Shown here: one piece after another, positions 26,338 to 34,803 of the stretch
How positions within the stretch are numbered: position 1 is the stretch's first letter
Layout: every line of letters begins with the position of its first letter
NCBI RefSeq assembly: GCF_014650695.1
Contig: NZ_BMVL01000003.1
Span: forward strand, 434,001 to 498,000
Source: Streptomyces avidinii
GTDB lineage: Bacteria > Actinomycetota > Actinomycetes > Streptomycetales > Streptomycetaceae
Length of the DNA stretch: 64,000 bases
Direction: 5' to 3'
Position numbers and translations under genes: made by a program
The notes under the pieces: model-generated
The model's input: the letters and a program-made list of their open reading frames with translations, nothing else
Told to the model about the DNA's origin: nothing
Database searches by the model: none

Positions 26338-26639
26338 ATGACCGAGCAGTCACCCCGGCCGAAGCCCACCGGACTCCTCTACGAGGACTTCGGCACCGGG
26401 CGCCACCGCGAGAGCTCCCTCGTCCGGCCGGCGCCGGCCATCTCGTCCGGAACATCCCCGGGCCGGAAGCAGCAGTGCTGCTGCGCGAATCCGCCGGCCA
26501 CTGGTCCCGGCTCGCGGAACTGGCGCGCGGCGCCGACCCGGACACGGACGCCCCGCAACGGCGCGCCCGCCTCGACGCGTTCGCCGCTCTGGTGGAGGGC
26601 GCCCTCGCCCTGGAGCGCCGGGCGGTCGCCCTGCTCTGA
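26338..26639 (+). pseudogene. Frameshifted ~100-residue hypothetical gene
   Basis: The start (MTEQSPRPKPTGLLYEDFGT, continuing GRHRESSLVRPA) is in one frame. The sensible continuation (GHLVRNIPGPEAAVLLRESA ... LALERRAVALL) is in another. A single missing base near 26430-26437, within a GCC/GGC-rich stretch, would explain both. With one base restored the product would be about 100 residues, soluble and helical. Either a true frameshift or a sequencing error in a GC-rich run is possible. It is divergent from the DUF1304-tetR operon across the palindrome. Confidence 0.6.
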
Positions 26640-26647
26640 ACCTCGGG

Positions 26648-26986
26648 TCAGAGGTGGGCGTCCAGGAACGCCCGGAACTCCTGGAGCGCCATCGGCCCGG
26701 CCTGGCTCGCGACCGCCTCGCCGTCCTTGATGAGCACGGCCGTCGGCGCGGCCGTCACTCCGTACCGCCTGGTGGGCCCGGGGCAGCGGCTCATGTCGGT
26801 GCGGACGGCGGTGAAGCGCGTCCCGTACTCCTCGGTCAGTTCGCCGACGACGGCGTCCATCGCACGGCAGGCCTCGACGGCCTTGGGCCAGGAGCCGCAG
26901 AAGTACGCGAGGACGGGCCCGGTCGTCATCGAGAGGACGAAGTCGAACTCCTGGTCCTCCAGTGGCTGGTGCACCCGACGTGCCAT
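26648..26986 (-). CDS. Thioredoxin-fold protein lacking the CXXC site
   Basis: This 112-residue protein has the thioredoxin order: PVLAYFCGSWPKAVEACRAMD in place of the WCGPC region, a central acidic strand, cis-Pro loop VTAAPTAVLIKDGE, and a last helix. The usual WC-G-P-C is replaced by W-P-K-A, so there is no CXXC pair; the remaining cysteines are in CGSW, EAC and SRC. AGGAGC precedes ATG 26986. It should not act as a standard disulfide reductase; a redox-inactive adaptor or chaperone-like role is possible. Confidence 0.75.
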   Translation of the reverse strand: MARRVHQPLEDQEFDFVLSMTTGPVLAYFCGSWPKAVEACRAMDAVVGELTEEYGTRFTAVRTDMSRCPGPTRRYGVTAAPTAVLIKDGEAVASQAGPMALQEFRAFLDAHL

Positions 26987-27105
26987 GCGTGTCGCTCCTC
27001 GCTCGTGCGCCTCCCGGGGATCGGGAGGGCGGCCCCCATCATCGCCGCAGCAGCGGTCCGGGGTCGCCACGGCCGTTGTCAGTGGCGGCTGTGAAGCTGA
27101 TCGGT

Positions 27106-27375
27106 ATGGACGACAGGATGCTCCGGCGCCGGGTCTACGGCGCCGACCACGAGGACCCCGACCCCGGGCCGCGCCCCGGCCGCAGCTACGGCGAGCTGGT
27201 CGGCGGGCCGCTCGACGGCCTCCTCCTGGACATCACGGGCTGGAGTGCGCACCGGCTCGCCGAAGAGGCCGGGCTCCCCACGGAGATAGGGCGCTACGGA
27301 GCGGGCGGCCGCGCCCATTACCGCCGCCGCGCGGGGGATCCCGGCCACTGGGACTGGACGGGCGACAGCCGCTGA
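27106..27375 (+). CDS. Small hypothetical protein
   Basis: The 89-residue frame starts at ATG 27106 (MDDRMLRRRVYGADHEDPDP) with a weak ribosome site; a GTG 15 bases upstream is an alternative. The segment YGELVGGPLDGLLLDITGWS recalls small proteins that begin with a YVELVGGPLDG-like strand, but I cannot name a family. It is soluble with an Arg/Gly-rich C-terminus. Codon use is typical. Confidence 0.55.
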   Translation: MDDRMLRRRVYGADHEDPDPGPRPGRSYGELVGGPLDGLLLDITGWSAHRLAEEAGLPTEIGRYGAGGRAHYRRRAGDPGHWDWTGDSR

Positions 27376-27444
27376 CGGCGGGCAGTGCGGGGGCGGCGCG
27401 GGGCGGCGCGGGGAGGGCGGGCCGACCGGGACCCGGAGGCCGGC

Positions 27445-27819
27445 TCAGCGGCCCCCGGCGCCCCGGCTCACTCGGCGGGCCCAGAGCACGAGCGGCACCT
27501 GGAGCGGCAGCCGGGCGAGCGTCACGGCCCGGACGGCGGGGGAGCGGTGGCGGGCGTCGGCGGCCATCTTCACGTTGGCCGGGAACACTCCGACGAAGAA
27601 CGCCGCCGTGGCCAGCGCGGCCGCCCTGCGGGTGCGCGGATGGGCGACGCCGGCGGCGAGGGCGAGCTCGGCCACTCCGCTGGCGTAGGTCCACCCCCGC
27701 GGGCTGCCCGGCAGCGAACGGGGCACGGTCGCATCGAACTGCCCCGGCGCCGCCGCGTGGGCGACCGCTGCTCCGGCCAGCAGGCCGGCGAGCAGCATGG
27801 GGGAGGAGATGCGCGCCAT
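27445..27819 (-). CDS. DoxX-like small membrane protein
   Basis: This 124-residue protein has about four transmembrane helices and the DoxX-family pattern GVAELALAAGV followed by FFVGVFPANVKMAADA and a final helix with LARLPLQVPLVLWARRV. AGGA is eight bases before the ATG at 27819. DoxX-like proteins are membrane components sometimes tied to oxidative-stress complexes; function here is unknown. Two palindromes lie upstream in the divergent region shared with the DGPF-sigma pair. Confidence 0.75.
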   Translation of the reverse strand: MARISSPMLLAGLLAGAAVAHAAAPGQFDATVPRSLPGSPRGWTYASGVAELALAAGVAHPRTRRAAALATAAFFVGVFPANVKMAADARHRSPAVRAVTLARLPLQVPLVLWARRVSRGAGGR

Positions 27820-27854
27820 GGGGGATCCTCTCGGAGAAGCCTGGGCCCGCGATC

Positions 27855-27868
27855 CTACTCGCGAGTAG
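27855..27868. promoter_or_regulatory. Perfect 14-bp palindrome CTACTCGCGAGTAG
   Basis: The palindrome lies 36 bp before the DoxX start, where it would cover the promoter or leader. No regulator gene is adjacent, so the factor that reads it is unknown. Confidence 0.6.
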
Positions 27869-27907
27869 CCGGGGTGGGGCCGGATGGGGGGATCCGGTGG
27901 CCGCCCC

Positions 27908-27931
27908 GGAAAATTCCTCGAAGAATTTTCC
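27908..27931. promoter_or_regulatory. AT-rich inverted repeat GGAAAATTC-N6-GAATTTTCC
   Basis: Perfect 9-bp arms (27908-27916 and 27923-27931) flank CTCGAA. It is an AT-rich island in GC-rich DNA, midway between the divergent DoxX and DGPF genes. It could be a regulator site or a hairpin. Confidence 0.65.
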
Positions 27932-28015
27932 CGGAGCTGTCGATCCGGGCGTCTCCCGTTCGACGCAGGGGTGAGAGGCGGGGAACGGCCCCGCCCTCCC
28001 GACCGAGGAGTCACC

Positions 28016-28375
28016 ATGCCGCGCTTCCTGACGATGATCCGCATCAACGAGCAGGACCTGCCCTCCGACACCGCCTTCCCGCCCGAGTTCGAGCAGCGCA
28101 TGGGCGCTCTCCTGGAGGAGATCACCAAGGCCGGCGTCATGCTCGACACCGCCGGGCTGCTCCCCACCTCCGAGGCGACCCGGCTCAGCTGGTCCGGCGG
28201 GAAGATCAGCTACACCGACGGCCCCTTCACCGAGACCAAGGAGGTCGTCGGCGGCTACTCCCTCAGCCAGTGCAAGGACAAGGCCGAGGCCATCGAGTGG
28301 ACCCGGCGCTTCCTGGAGATCCACCCGGTGGAATGGAAGGTCAGCGCGGAGGTCCGGGAGATCCAGGAGATGTGA
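28016..28375 (+). CDS. DGPF/YCII-related protein
   Basis: This 119-residue protein of the YCII-related fold carries the DGPF signature (YTDGPFTETKE) plus GGYSLSQCKDKAEAIEWTRR and PVEWKVSAEVREI near the end. GAGGAG precedes the ATG. Genes of this family are regularly next to ECF42 sigma factors, which is true here: the sigma gene begins 53 bp downstream. The family is uncharacterised biochemically; a ferredoxin-like dimer that binds a small ligand is inferred. Confidence 0.88.
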   Translation: MPRFLTMIRINEQDLPSDTAFPPEFEQRMGALLEEITKAGVMLDTAGLLPTSEATRLSWSGGKISYTDGPFTETKEVVGGYSLSQCKDKAEAIEWTRRFLEIHPVEWKVSAEVREIQEM

Positions 28376-28428
28376 GCCCCGTACTCCCGCGCCGCGTTTG
28401 CCCTGCCTCGTCACGGCTGCTCTGATGG

Positions 28429-29664
28429 GTGGCCGTGACGGCAGTGAGTGCGGCCCAAGCGGTCGAAGCGGTGTTCAGGATCGAGTCCGCGCGACTCATC
28501 GCGGGTGTCGCCCGGATCGTGCGGGACGTCGGCATCGCCGAGGAGATCGCCCAGGACGCCCTCGTCGCGGCGCTGGAGCAGTGGCCGCAGGCGGGCATCC
28601 CCGACCGGCCGGGCGCCTGGCTCATGACCACCGCCAAGCACCGCGCGATCGACCTCGTCCGCCGCAAGGAGACGTACGCGCGCAAGCTCGCGGAGGTCGG
28701 CCGGAGCCTGGAGGACGTACCGCCGCCCGCCGCACCGGCCGACCCCGAGGACATCGACGACGACCTGCTCCGCCTGATCTTCACCTCCTGCCACCCCGTC
28801 CTCGCCACCGAGGCCCGGATCGCGCTCACCCTGCGCCTGATGGGCGGGCTGACCACCCAGGAGATCGCCCGCGCCTTCCTCACCTCCGAGGCGACCGTCG
28901 CCCAGCGCATCGTCCGGGCGAAGCGGGCCCTGGCCAAGGCCGGAGTGCCCTTCGAGGTTCCGTACGGCGCCGATCGCGAGGCGCGCCTCTCCTCGGTCCT
29001 GGAGGTCATCTACCTCGTCTTCAACGAGGGGTACTCGGCGACCGCCGGGGACGACCTGGTCCGCCCCGCCCTGTGCGAGGACGCCCTGCGTCTGGCCCGC
29101 GTACTGGGCGCCCTGATGCCGAAGGAGCCCGAGGTGCACGGCCTGGCCGCACTGCTGGAGTTCCAGGCATCCCGGATCGCCGCACGCACCGGCCCCGACG
29201 GGGAACCGGTGCTGCTCGCCGACCAGAACCGGGCCCGGTGGAACCGCATGCTCATCCACCGGGGCGCCCGGGCGCTCGGCCGTGCCGGGAACGGCCCGTA
29301 CTCGGTCCAGGCCGCCATCGCGGGCTGCCACGCGGCGGCGGTCCGCTACGAGGAAACCGACTGGCCGAGGATCGCCGCGCTGTACGGGCGGCTCGTCCAG
29401 CTGATCCCGTCCCCGGTGGTGGAACTCAACCGGGCCGTCGCCGTCTCCATGGCCGAGGGCCCCGCGGCCGCCCTGCCGCTGGTCGACGCCCTGGCCGCCG
29501 AACCAGCCCTGAACGCCTACCACTTGCTGCCGAGCGTACGGGGAGACCTGCTGGAGCGGCTGGGCCGGCCGGAGGAGGCCCGGGCGGAGTTCGAGCGGGC
29601 GGCCGCGCTGACCCACAACGCCCGGGAACGCACCCTGCTGCTGGGACGCGCGTCCCGGCTCTGA
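28429..29664 (+). CDS. ECF42-type sigma factor with C-terminal TPR-like extension
   Basis: This 411-residue ECF sigma factor has region 2 (about 15-80, IAEEIAQDALVAALEQWP and RPGAWLMTTAKHRAIDLVRR), region 4 (about 120-170, LMGGLTTQEIARAFLTSEATVAQRIVRAKRAL) and a 240-residue helical TPR-like C-terminal domain. That domain includes FNEGYSATAGDDL, PSPVVELNRAVAVSMAEGP and GRPEEARAEFERAAAL. No anti-sigma gene is adjacent; in ECF42 systems the C-terminal domain is thought to do the regulating. GTG 28429 lacks a clear ribosome site, and GTG 28435 is an alternative. Confidence 0.9.
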   Translation: MAVTAVSAAQAVEAVFRIESARLIAGVARIVRDVGIAEEIAQDALVAALEQWPQAGIPDRPGAWLMTTAKHRAIDLVRRKETYARKLAEVGRSLEDVPPPAAPADPEDIDDDLLRLIFTSCHPVLATEARIALTLRLMGGLTTQEIARAFLTSEATVAQRIVRAKRALAKAGVPFEVPYGADREARLSSVLEVIYLVFNEGYSATAGDDLVRPALCEDALRLARVLGALMPKEPEVHGLAALLEFQASRIAARTGPDGEPVLLADQNRARWNRMLIHRGARALGRAGNGPYSVQAAIAGCHAAAVRYEETDWPRIAALYGRLVQLIPSPVVELNRAVAVSMAEGPAAALPLVDALAAEPALNAYHLLPSVRGDLLERLGRPEEARAEFERAAALTHNARERTLLLGRASRL

Positions 29665-29871
29665 ACCCAGCGCCGGATCCTCGACGAGCACGCCGCCCGC
29701 CTCCACAGCGCCGTGGGCCGGGGCAACACGGCACCGACGGCCGCCCTGCTCCTCTCCTGAGCCTGCGCCGTCGGCATCGCCCTGCTTCGGCGCACCTCGC
29801 GGGCCGGACTGCGGGAAGCGACCCGAGCGGCCTGACCGGCCCGCTGCCGACTCCGGGTCCGCGGCGGCCGC

Positions 29872-31350
29872 TCAGCCGCGGCGGGCGAAAGCGGCCACGT
29901 CCAGCGGGGTCCGGACGGGGCGGCGCGGGGCGGTCAGCGCGATCGGGCGGCGGAAGCCGCCGGACCGGGCGATCTCCTGGACGGTGAGGCGCAGCGCCCC
30001 CTGGAAGTCGCCCATGGTCCGGCGGGCCGCCGGGGTGTCGACGTAGAGGGAGTTCATGTGCATCCCGTCCGCGTCCCGCTGGAACCACGAACAGGCCCCG
30101 TTGGCACGCGCCGACCACACATGGGTCGTGGGCCGCCACTCGTCGTGGCGCTCGGCCCCGGGGCACTTGCGCATGTCGATGTACGAGAAGAAGTTCACCG
30201 GGTGCGGCCAGGAGCGGGCGGCGAACTCCTCGGGCGCCAGCAACTCCCAGGCCCGCACGAACGGCACGTCGAGATGGCTCATCATCTCGCTGAAGCCCGC
30301 CCGGACGGAGGCCATGACCTGGGCGAAGTCCCGGCCGGGCGAGGCGTCGAACTCGATGGGCAGGGTGTTGACGAACCACCCCACCGAATGCGCCCAGGTC
30401 TCCCGGCCGCGCTCACTGACCGGCATGAGGCCGCGGTAGACGCCCGGGCCGCCGGCCTCGCGCAGGCAGACGGCGACCGAGGCGAGCACCCCCATGAACG
30501 GCTTGCCGTCGACCGCCAGGCACGTCTTCTCGAACACCTCGGCCTCGGCGGCGTCCAGGAGGGTGGAGGCCTCGTTGACGATCGAGTACATCCGGCCCGG
30601 CTCGACACCGAGGTCGAGGGGGAACCGGGGGAAGAACTCCCCGGCCGGCCCCATGAACGCCTTCCAGTAGTCAAGGCGTTCGTCGCGGGCGTCGATGGAC
30701 AGGTAGCGGCGGCGCTGCTCCTCGGCGAAGTCGAGGTAGCTGGGGGCCGGCGGCAGCTCGACGACCTCGCCGCGGCACAAAGCCTCGTAGCCGGTCGACA
30801 CCTCGCGGGCCACGATCGGCATCGACATGCCGTCGCAGACGATGTGGTCGAAGGCGAGGTAGACCGTCGAGGACTCCTCGCGCACCACCGCACCCATGAT
30901 GAACAGCGGCCAGGAGAGGGTGTCGATGCTCCGCTTGAACCGCTCGACGAGGAACTCGCCCAGCTGCTCGGAGGTCCCGAACTCACCCACCTGCCGGGCA
31001 TCGAGGGACAGCCCGGCGGGATCGAACGGCTCGCAGGCCACCTCGCCCGCGAGCCGGCGGAACGCGCACCGCAGGACCTCGTGGCGCTGCACGAAGGAGA
31101 GCAGGGACTGCGCCAGGGCCTGCTCCTCCAGCGGGCCGGTCACCTCGAAGGTCACCGCCACCCAGGACGCGACGGGGTCGTCGGCAGCCCTGCTCTCCTC
31201 GGCGACGGTGAAGTGCTTGTCCTGGTTGAAGGACGCCTTCCTGCCCGCCGGGTCACCCGGGCCGGCGGCCTCCGCCGCCGCGGACGTGAGCCGCCACTCC
31301 ACCACCCGGCCCGGTGCCATGTGGTGCATCTCCAGAGGAAACTGCCGCAT
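29872..31350 (-). CDS. Stand-alone NRPS-type condensation-domain protein
   Basis: This 492-residue protein is a single condensation/acyltransferase (CoA-dependent acyltransferase superfamily) domain. It contains FDHIVCDG (167-174), a variant of HHxxxDG with Asp replacing the first His but keeping catalytic His169 and Asp173; RHEVLRCAF; and VSERGRETWAHSVGWFVNTLPI, resembling the latch region. No adenylation, carrier or ketosynthase gene is nearby. It may form an ester or amide using a carrier or CoA donor encoded elsewhere, like PapA-type enzymes. AAGGG is eight bases before ATG 31350. Confidence 0.85.
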   Translation of the reverse strand: MRQFPLEMHHMAPGRVVEWRLTSAAAEAAGPGDPAGRKASFNQDKHFTVAEESRAADDPVASWVAVTFEVTGPLEEQALAQSLLSFVQRHEVLRCAFRRLAGEVACEPFDPAGLSLDARQVGEFGTSEQLGEFLVERFKRSIDTLSWPLFIMGAVVREESSTVYLAFDHIVCDGMSMPIVAREVSTGYEALCRGEVVELPPAPSYLDFAEEQRRRYLSIDARDERLDYWKAFMGPAGEFFPRFPLDLGVEPGRMYSIVNEASTLLDAAEAEVFEKTCLAVDGKPFMGVLASVAVCLREAGGPGVYRGLMPVSERGRETWAHSVGWFVNTLPIEFDASPGRDFAQVMASVRAGFSEMMSHLDVPFVRAWELLAPEEFAARSWPHPVNFFSYIDMRKCPGAERHDEWRPTTHVWSARANGACSWFQRDADGMHMNSLYVDTPAARRTMGDFQGALRLTVQEIARSGGFRRPIALTAPRRPVRTPLDVAAFARRG

Positions 31351-31465
31351 ACCGTCATCCCTTCGCCCCCGAGTCAACCCCCAGGCCCTAACGACCCCCG
31401 GCCCGGTGAGGTGACGAAATCCCTCCGGGCGGTGTCCTATTCGGTGCGCAGGGCCGCCGCGGTCG

Positions 31466-32824
31466 TCATCCGGGCCGGCCCCGGCCGTCGGCCGTCCCGA
31501 GCAGTCGTGCCATCGCAGCGCGCGGCAGCGAGGGGTTGCCCGCCGCGGCCTCCGCCACGCTGCGGTCCTCGTCGCCGAGCAGCTCGGTGACGGCCTCGGG
31601 CGGGAGCGCGGGGTGGGCGGCGGCGAGGCGCCGGGCCGTCCGGTCCGCCAGGCAGGCGAGCAGCGCCGGACCCGTCGCGTTGGGATGCCGGGCGACCTCC
31701 TTCAGCGCCCGCCGCACGCCCGGTCGATGCCGTGTCAGATCCTCCAGCAGAGCGCCGGTGGCGTCCGGGTTGGCGGCCACCCGGGCGAGGACCTGCACGC
31801 CGTACCGTTCGACCATCGCGCGCAGCGCGGCCTCGGACAGGCCCGGGTGCGGTGCGACGGCCTGCACCACGGCCGCATCCGGATCGCCCGCCAGCGCGTC
31901 CCGCACCTGCGAGGGCAGATCGTGCCGCCGCGCCACGAGCATCCGTATGACGGCGAGCGGGGACGCGGCCAGCTCCGCGAGCTCGGCGGGCGTGGCGGCG
32001 GCGATCCGCGGCAGCAGGTCCGACCCGGTGCGGTGCTCGACGACCAGCTCGGCCAGCAGGTCGAGCGGTACCTGAGGATGCGCGGCGAGGGCGCGCCGTA
32101 CTTCCTCCTCCGGGTCGGCGGCCAGGACGCGGATCAGCTCCGGCCCGACCCCGGGGTTGCGCGCGTACGTGGCACGGACCCCGGGCAGCGGGTCGGCGGT
32201 CAGCCGGGCGTAGAGCGACTGCGGCAGATCGGTGCGCTCGGAGAGTGCCCAGTTCAGGCTGAGTTCGGGGTCCTCGGCCAGGGCGAGCACCGACTCGCGC
32301 GGCGTGGCCGGGTTGGCCGCGACCGCGAGGCGGACCCGGGGATCGGGGTGGAGCGCGAGACGGGCGGTCACGCGACTGCGCGTCCAGAGGGCGAGCTCCG
32401 CCACCACCTCGGAGTCGGGGTCGGCGGCGAGCCGGTCCGTGACGTCGGTCGGCAGGCCCGGGCAGGAGGCCAGCTTCCAGCGGACCCCGGAGTCCGGGTG
32501 CGCCGCCAGGAGGCGGGCCCACTCGGGGCGGCCGCGGCCCTCGTCGAGCAGGGCGACGGCCACGTAGGGCTCGGCCGCGGGATCCACGTCGGCCGCGTCG
32601 AGCTTCCCGCTGTAGGCGAGGAACATCGCGGTGTGATGCGCCTTTCCGGCGAGCGCCAGCACCTGTTCGCGCCGCAGGTCGGTGCGGTCGGCCAGGGAGT
32701 AGGCCAGGTCGTCGGCGAACTCGGGCTCGTCCCCGGCCTCCTTCATCGCGCGGGCCATCAGGCGATCGACCAGCTCGGGCGGCAGCGCCGGATTGACGGC
32801 GAGCCCGCACAGCAGATGGTTCAC
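31466..32824 (-). CDS. Leucine-rich-repeat-variant (LRV) solenoid protein
   Basis: This 452-residue protein is built of about 15 repeats of 22-26 residues such as LALHPDPRVRLAVAANPATPRESV and LTADPLPGVRATYARNPGVGPEL. The N-P or H-P turns followed by a short helix are typical of LRV/HEAT-like solenoids. There is no signal peptide or catalytic motif. The GTG start overlaps the LysR stop (GTGA), so it is translated with the regulator. A scaffold or protein-binding role is inferred. Confidence 0.78.
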   Translation of the reverse strand: MNHLLCGLAVNPALPPELVDRLMARAMKEAGDEPEFADDLAYSLADRTDLRREQVLALAGKAHHTAMFLAYSGKLDAADVDPAAEPYVAVALLDEGRGRPEWARLLAAHPDSGVRWKLASCPGLPTDVTDRLAADPDSEVVAELALWTRSRVTARLALHPDPRVRLAVAANPATPRESVLALAEDPELSLNWALSERTDLPQSLYARLTADPLPGVRATYARNPGVGPELIRVLAADPEEEVRRALAAHPQVPLDLLAELVVEHRTGSDLLPRIAAATPAELAELAASPLAVIRMLVARRHDLPSQVRDALAGDPDAAVVQAVAPHPGLSEAALRAMVERYGVQVLARVAANPDATGALLEDLTRHRPGVRRALKEVARHPNATGPALLACLADRTARRLAAAHPALPPEAVTELLGDEDRSVAEAAAGNPSLPRAAMARLLGTADGRGRPG

Positions 32825-33756
32825 GGGCGCTCCCCGGTGGGTGCCGCGGCCGGCGCCCCGGCGGTGGCGGCAGCGGTGATCAGCGCGGCGGCCAGGTCCT
32901 CGGCGTACGGCTGAGGGCGCCGCCGCCGGGGAAGGATCACCCCGATGTGCCGTGCGGGGCGCGGTGGTTCGACGCGGACCACGGCCGACTCCCGGGCCCG
33001 TGCGAGCGAGACGTGAGGGACCAGAGAGACCCCGACTCCCGCCGCGACCAGGGTCTGCGCGAAGAAGTAGTCGGTGGTGGAGGCCGCCACTCGGAGGTCG
33101 AAACCGGCGAGCTCCGCGTACCGGCGCAGATAGGCCTCCGTCTTGAGGCAGCCGAGCACCCAGCGATCGGCGTGCAGTTCGGCCAGGGCCACCGACGGCC
33201 GCTGCGCGAGGCGGTGGCCGCGCGGCAGCACCAGCCACAGCGGATCCTCCATCAGCGGTACCCAGTCCAGCCCCGGGCGCTCGTCCGGACGCACCGGCGC
33301 AGGCCCGTCGAAGTGGTACGCCAGCGCCAGATCGGCCGCGCCGCCGCGCACCATCGGCACGGCGTCCTCCGGCTCGCTCTCCAGCACCGTCAGCTCCACC
33401 TCCGGATGCGTGTCCACGAACCGGGACAGTGCCGAGGGCAGCAGGTGCCGGCCACCGCTGGTGAAGGTGGCGACGGTGAGCCGCGGCCGCTTCGCCGTGA
33501 GCCGGTCGATCGCGTGCCGGACCCGGTCCAGCTCGTCGGATATCGACTCGGCCGCTTCCACCAGCAGCCGGCCGGGCTCGGTGAGGGTGACCCCGCGCGT
33601 GCTGCGCACCGCGACCGGGTGGCCGACCGAGCGCTCCAGCGCGGAGATCTGCTGGGAGACGGCCGACGGGGTCAACAGCAGGGCTCCGGCAGCCCGGTTG
33701 AAGCTTCCGTGCTCCGCCACCGCCCGCAGGACACGCAGCCGCTGCACATCGATCAT
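32821..33756 (-). CDS. LysR-family transcriptional regulator
   Basis: This 311-residue protein has a LysR helix-turn-helix (LRVLRAVAEHGSFNRAAGALLLTPSAVSQQISALERSVG, residues 7-45) and a periplasmic-binding-like effector domain (about 90-300). AAGGA precedes the ATG at 33756. It faces a divergent NAD-dependent epimerase-like gene across 71 bp, the classical LysR target arrangement. The LRV gene follows with overlapping codons. The effector is unknown. Confidence 0.92.
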   Translation of the reverse strand: MIDVQRLRVLRAVAEHGSFNRAAGALLLTPSAVSQQISALERSVGHPVAVRSTRGVTLTEPGRLLVEAAESISDELDRVRHAIDRLTAKRPRLTVATFTSGGRHLLPSALSRFVDTHPEVELTVLESEPEDAVPMVRGGAADLALAYHFDGPAPVRPDERPGLDWVPLMEDPLWLVLPRGHRLAQRPSVALAELHADRWVLGCLKTEAYLRRYAELAGFDLRVAASTTDYFFAQTLVAAGVGVSLVPHVSLARARESAVVRVEPPRPARHIGVILPRRRRPQPYAEDLAAALITAAATAGAPAAAPTGERP

Positions 33757-33827
33757 CAGCTTTCCTTACGACCCGTTCAGCGACCCGTCGGTTCCGCTGG
33801 GGACGATACAGCGGCAGAGTCGAACGC

Positions 33828-34799
33828 ATGAAGCGGATTCTCGTCATCGGCGGCAGCCGGTACTTCGGAAAGACCCTGGTCACCCGGGCGCGCGACGCGG
33901 GCGCCCGGGTCACCGTCCTCAACCGCGGCTCCGCCGCGCCGCCCCCCGGCGTCGGTCGCCTCGTCGCCGACCGCGAGGACGAGGAGGGGCTGCGGGCGGC
34001 GCTGGGCTCCCGCGGCTTCGACGTGGTCGTGGACCAGGTCTGCTACACGCCGCTCCAGGCCGCCGTCGCCCGCCGGGTGTTCGCCGGGCGGACCGGGCGC
34101 TACGTCATGACCTCGACGATGGAGGTGTACGACCCGGCCACGCTTCCCGCCGGGCCGCGCTTCCCCGCCACTGCCGCCACCACCGCCGCCGCCGCTACCG
34201 CCCCCGTCACCGAGTCGTCGCTCGACCCCGCGCGCCTGCCGCTCGTACCGGCGGCGCCGGGCCGCGCGCCCGGGCCCGCGTACGCCTATGCCGAGGGGAA
34301 GCGGCGGGCGGAGGCCGTCTTCCTGCGCGAGCCGGCCTTCCCGTACGTCGGCGTGCGCGCGGCGCACGTCCTCGGCGGCGGCCCCGCGGAGTTCACCGGG
34401 CGGCTCGCGCACTACGCGGACCGGATCGGCGCCGGCACCCCGGTCGCCGTACACGAGGCCCCGTACGCCACCTCGTTCATCCACCACCGCGAAATGGCCG
34501 AATTCCTGTACTGGGCGGCGGAGCAGACCTTCACCGGGACCGTCAACGCTGCCTCGCACGGCGCGCTCGACGCCATCGCGCTCTGCGAGGCGGTCGCGGA
34601 GCAGGTCGGGCGCAGACCGCGGTACCGGGTGGTCGGGCCGGGCGCCGCCGCCTCGCCGTTCTCCTTCGACCGCGCCTACGCCATGGACAACGGCCGGGCC
34701 TCGGCCCTGGGGTTCCGCTTCGGCCGGGTCGCGGACTGGCTGCCGGGGGCGATCGCCGAGACCGCCGGGGCCACCGTGACCCGGCGCGCCGCGCACTGA
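33828..34799 (+). CDS. NAD-dependent epimerase/reductase-like protein
   Basis: This 323-residue extended-SDR-like protein has ILVIGGSRYFGKTL at the N-terminus (GxxxxxG cofactor loop), a VMTSTMEVYDPATL segment at the catalytic Ser position, and YAYAEGKRRAE with Tyr-x3-Lys spacing. The region FIHHREMAEFLYWAAEQTFTGTVNAASHGAL is seen in epimerases and isoflavone-reductase-like proteins. It is probably under control of the divergent LysR gene. The substrate is unknown. Confidence 0.8.
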   Translation: MKRILVIGGSRYFGKTLVTRARDAGARVTVLNRGSAAPPPGVGRLVADREDEEGLRAALGSRGFDVVVDQVCYTPLQAAVARRVFAGRTGRYVMTSTMEVYDPATLPAGPRFPATAATTAAAATAPVTESSLDPARLPLVPAAPGRAPGPAYAYAEGKRRAEAVFLREPAFPYVGVRAAHVLGGGPAEFTGRLAHYADRIGAGTPVAVHEAPYATSFIHHREMAEFLYWAAEQTFTGTVNAASHGALDAIALCEAVAEQVGRRPRYRVVGPGAAASPFSFDRAYAMDNGRASALGFRFGRVADWLPGAIAETAGATVTRRAAH

Positions 34800-34803
34800 C
34801 CGG

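Noticed and set aside
29665..29829. In-frame continuation after the sigma-factor stop with protein-like reading (RRILDEHAARLHSAVG..., then a hydrophobic stretch)
   Set aside because: It has no start or ribosome site and a second stop interrupts it. It may be the end of a decayed gene but is too short to name.
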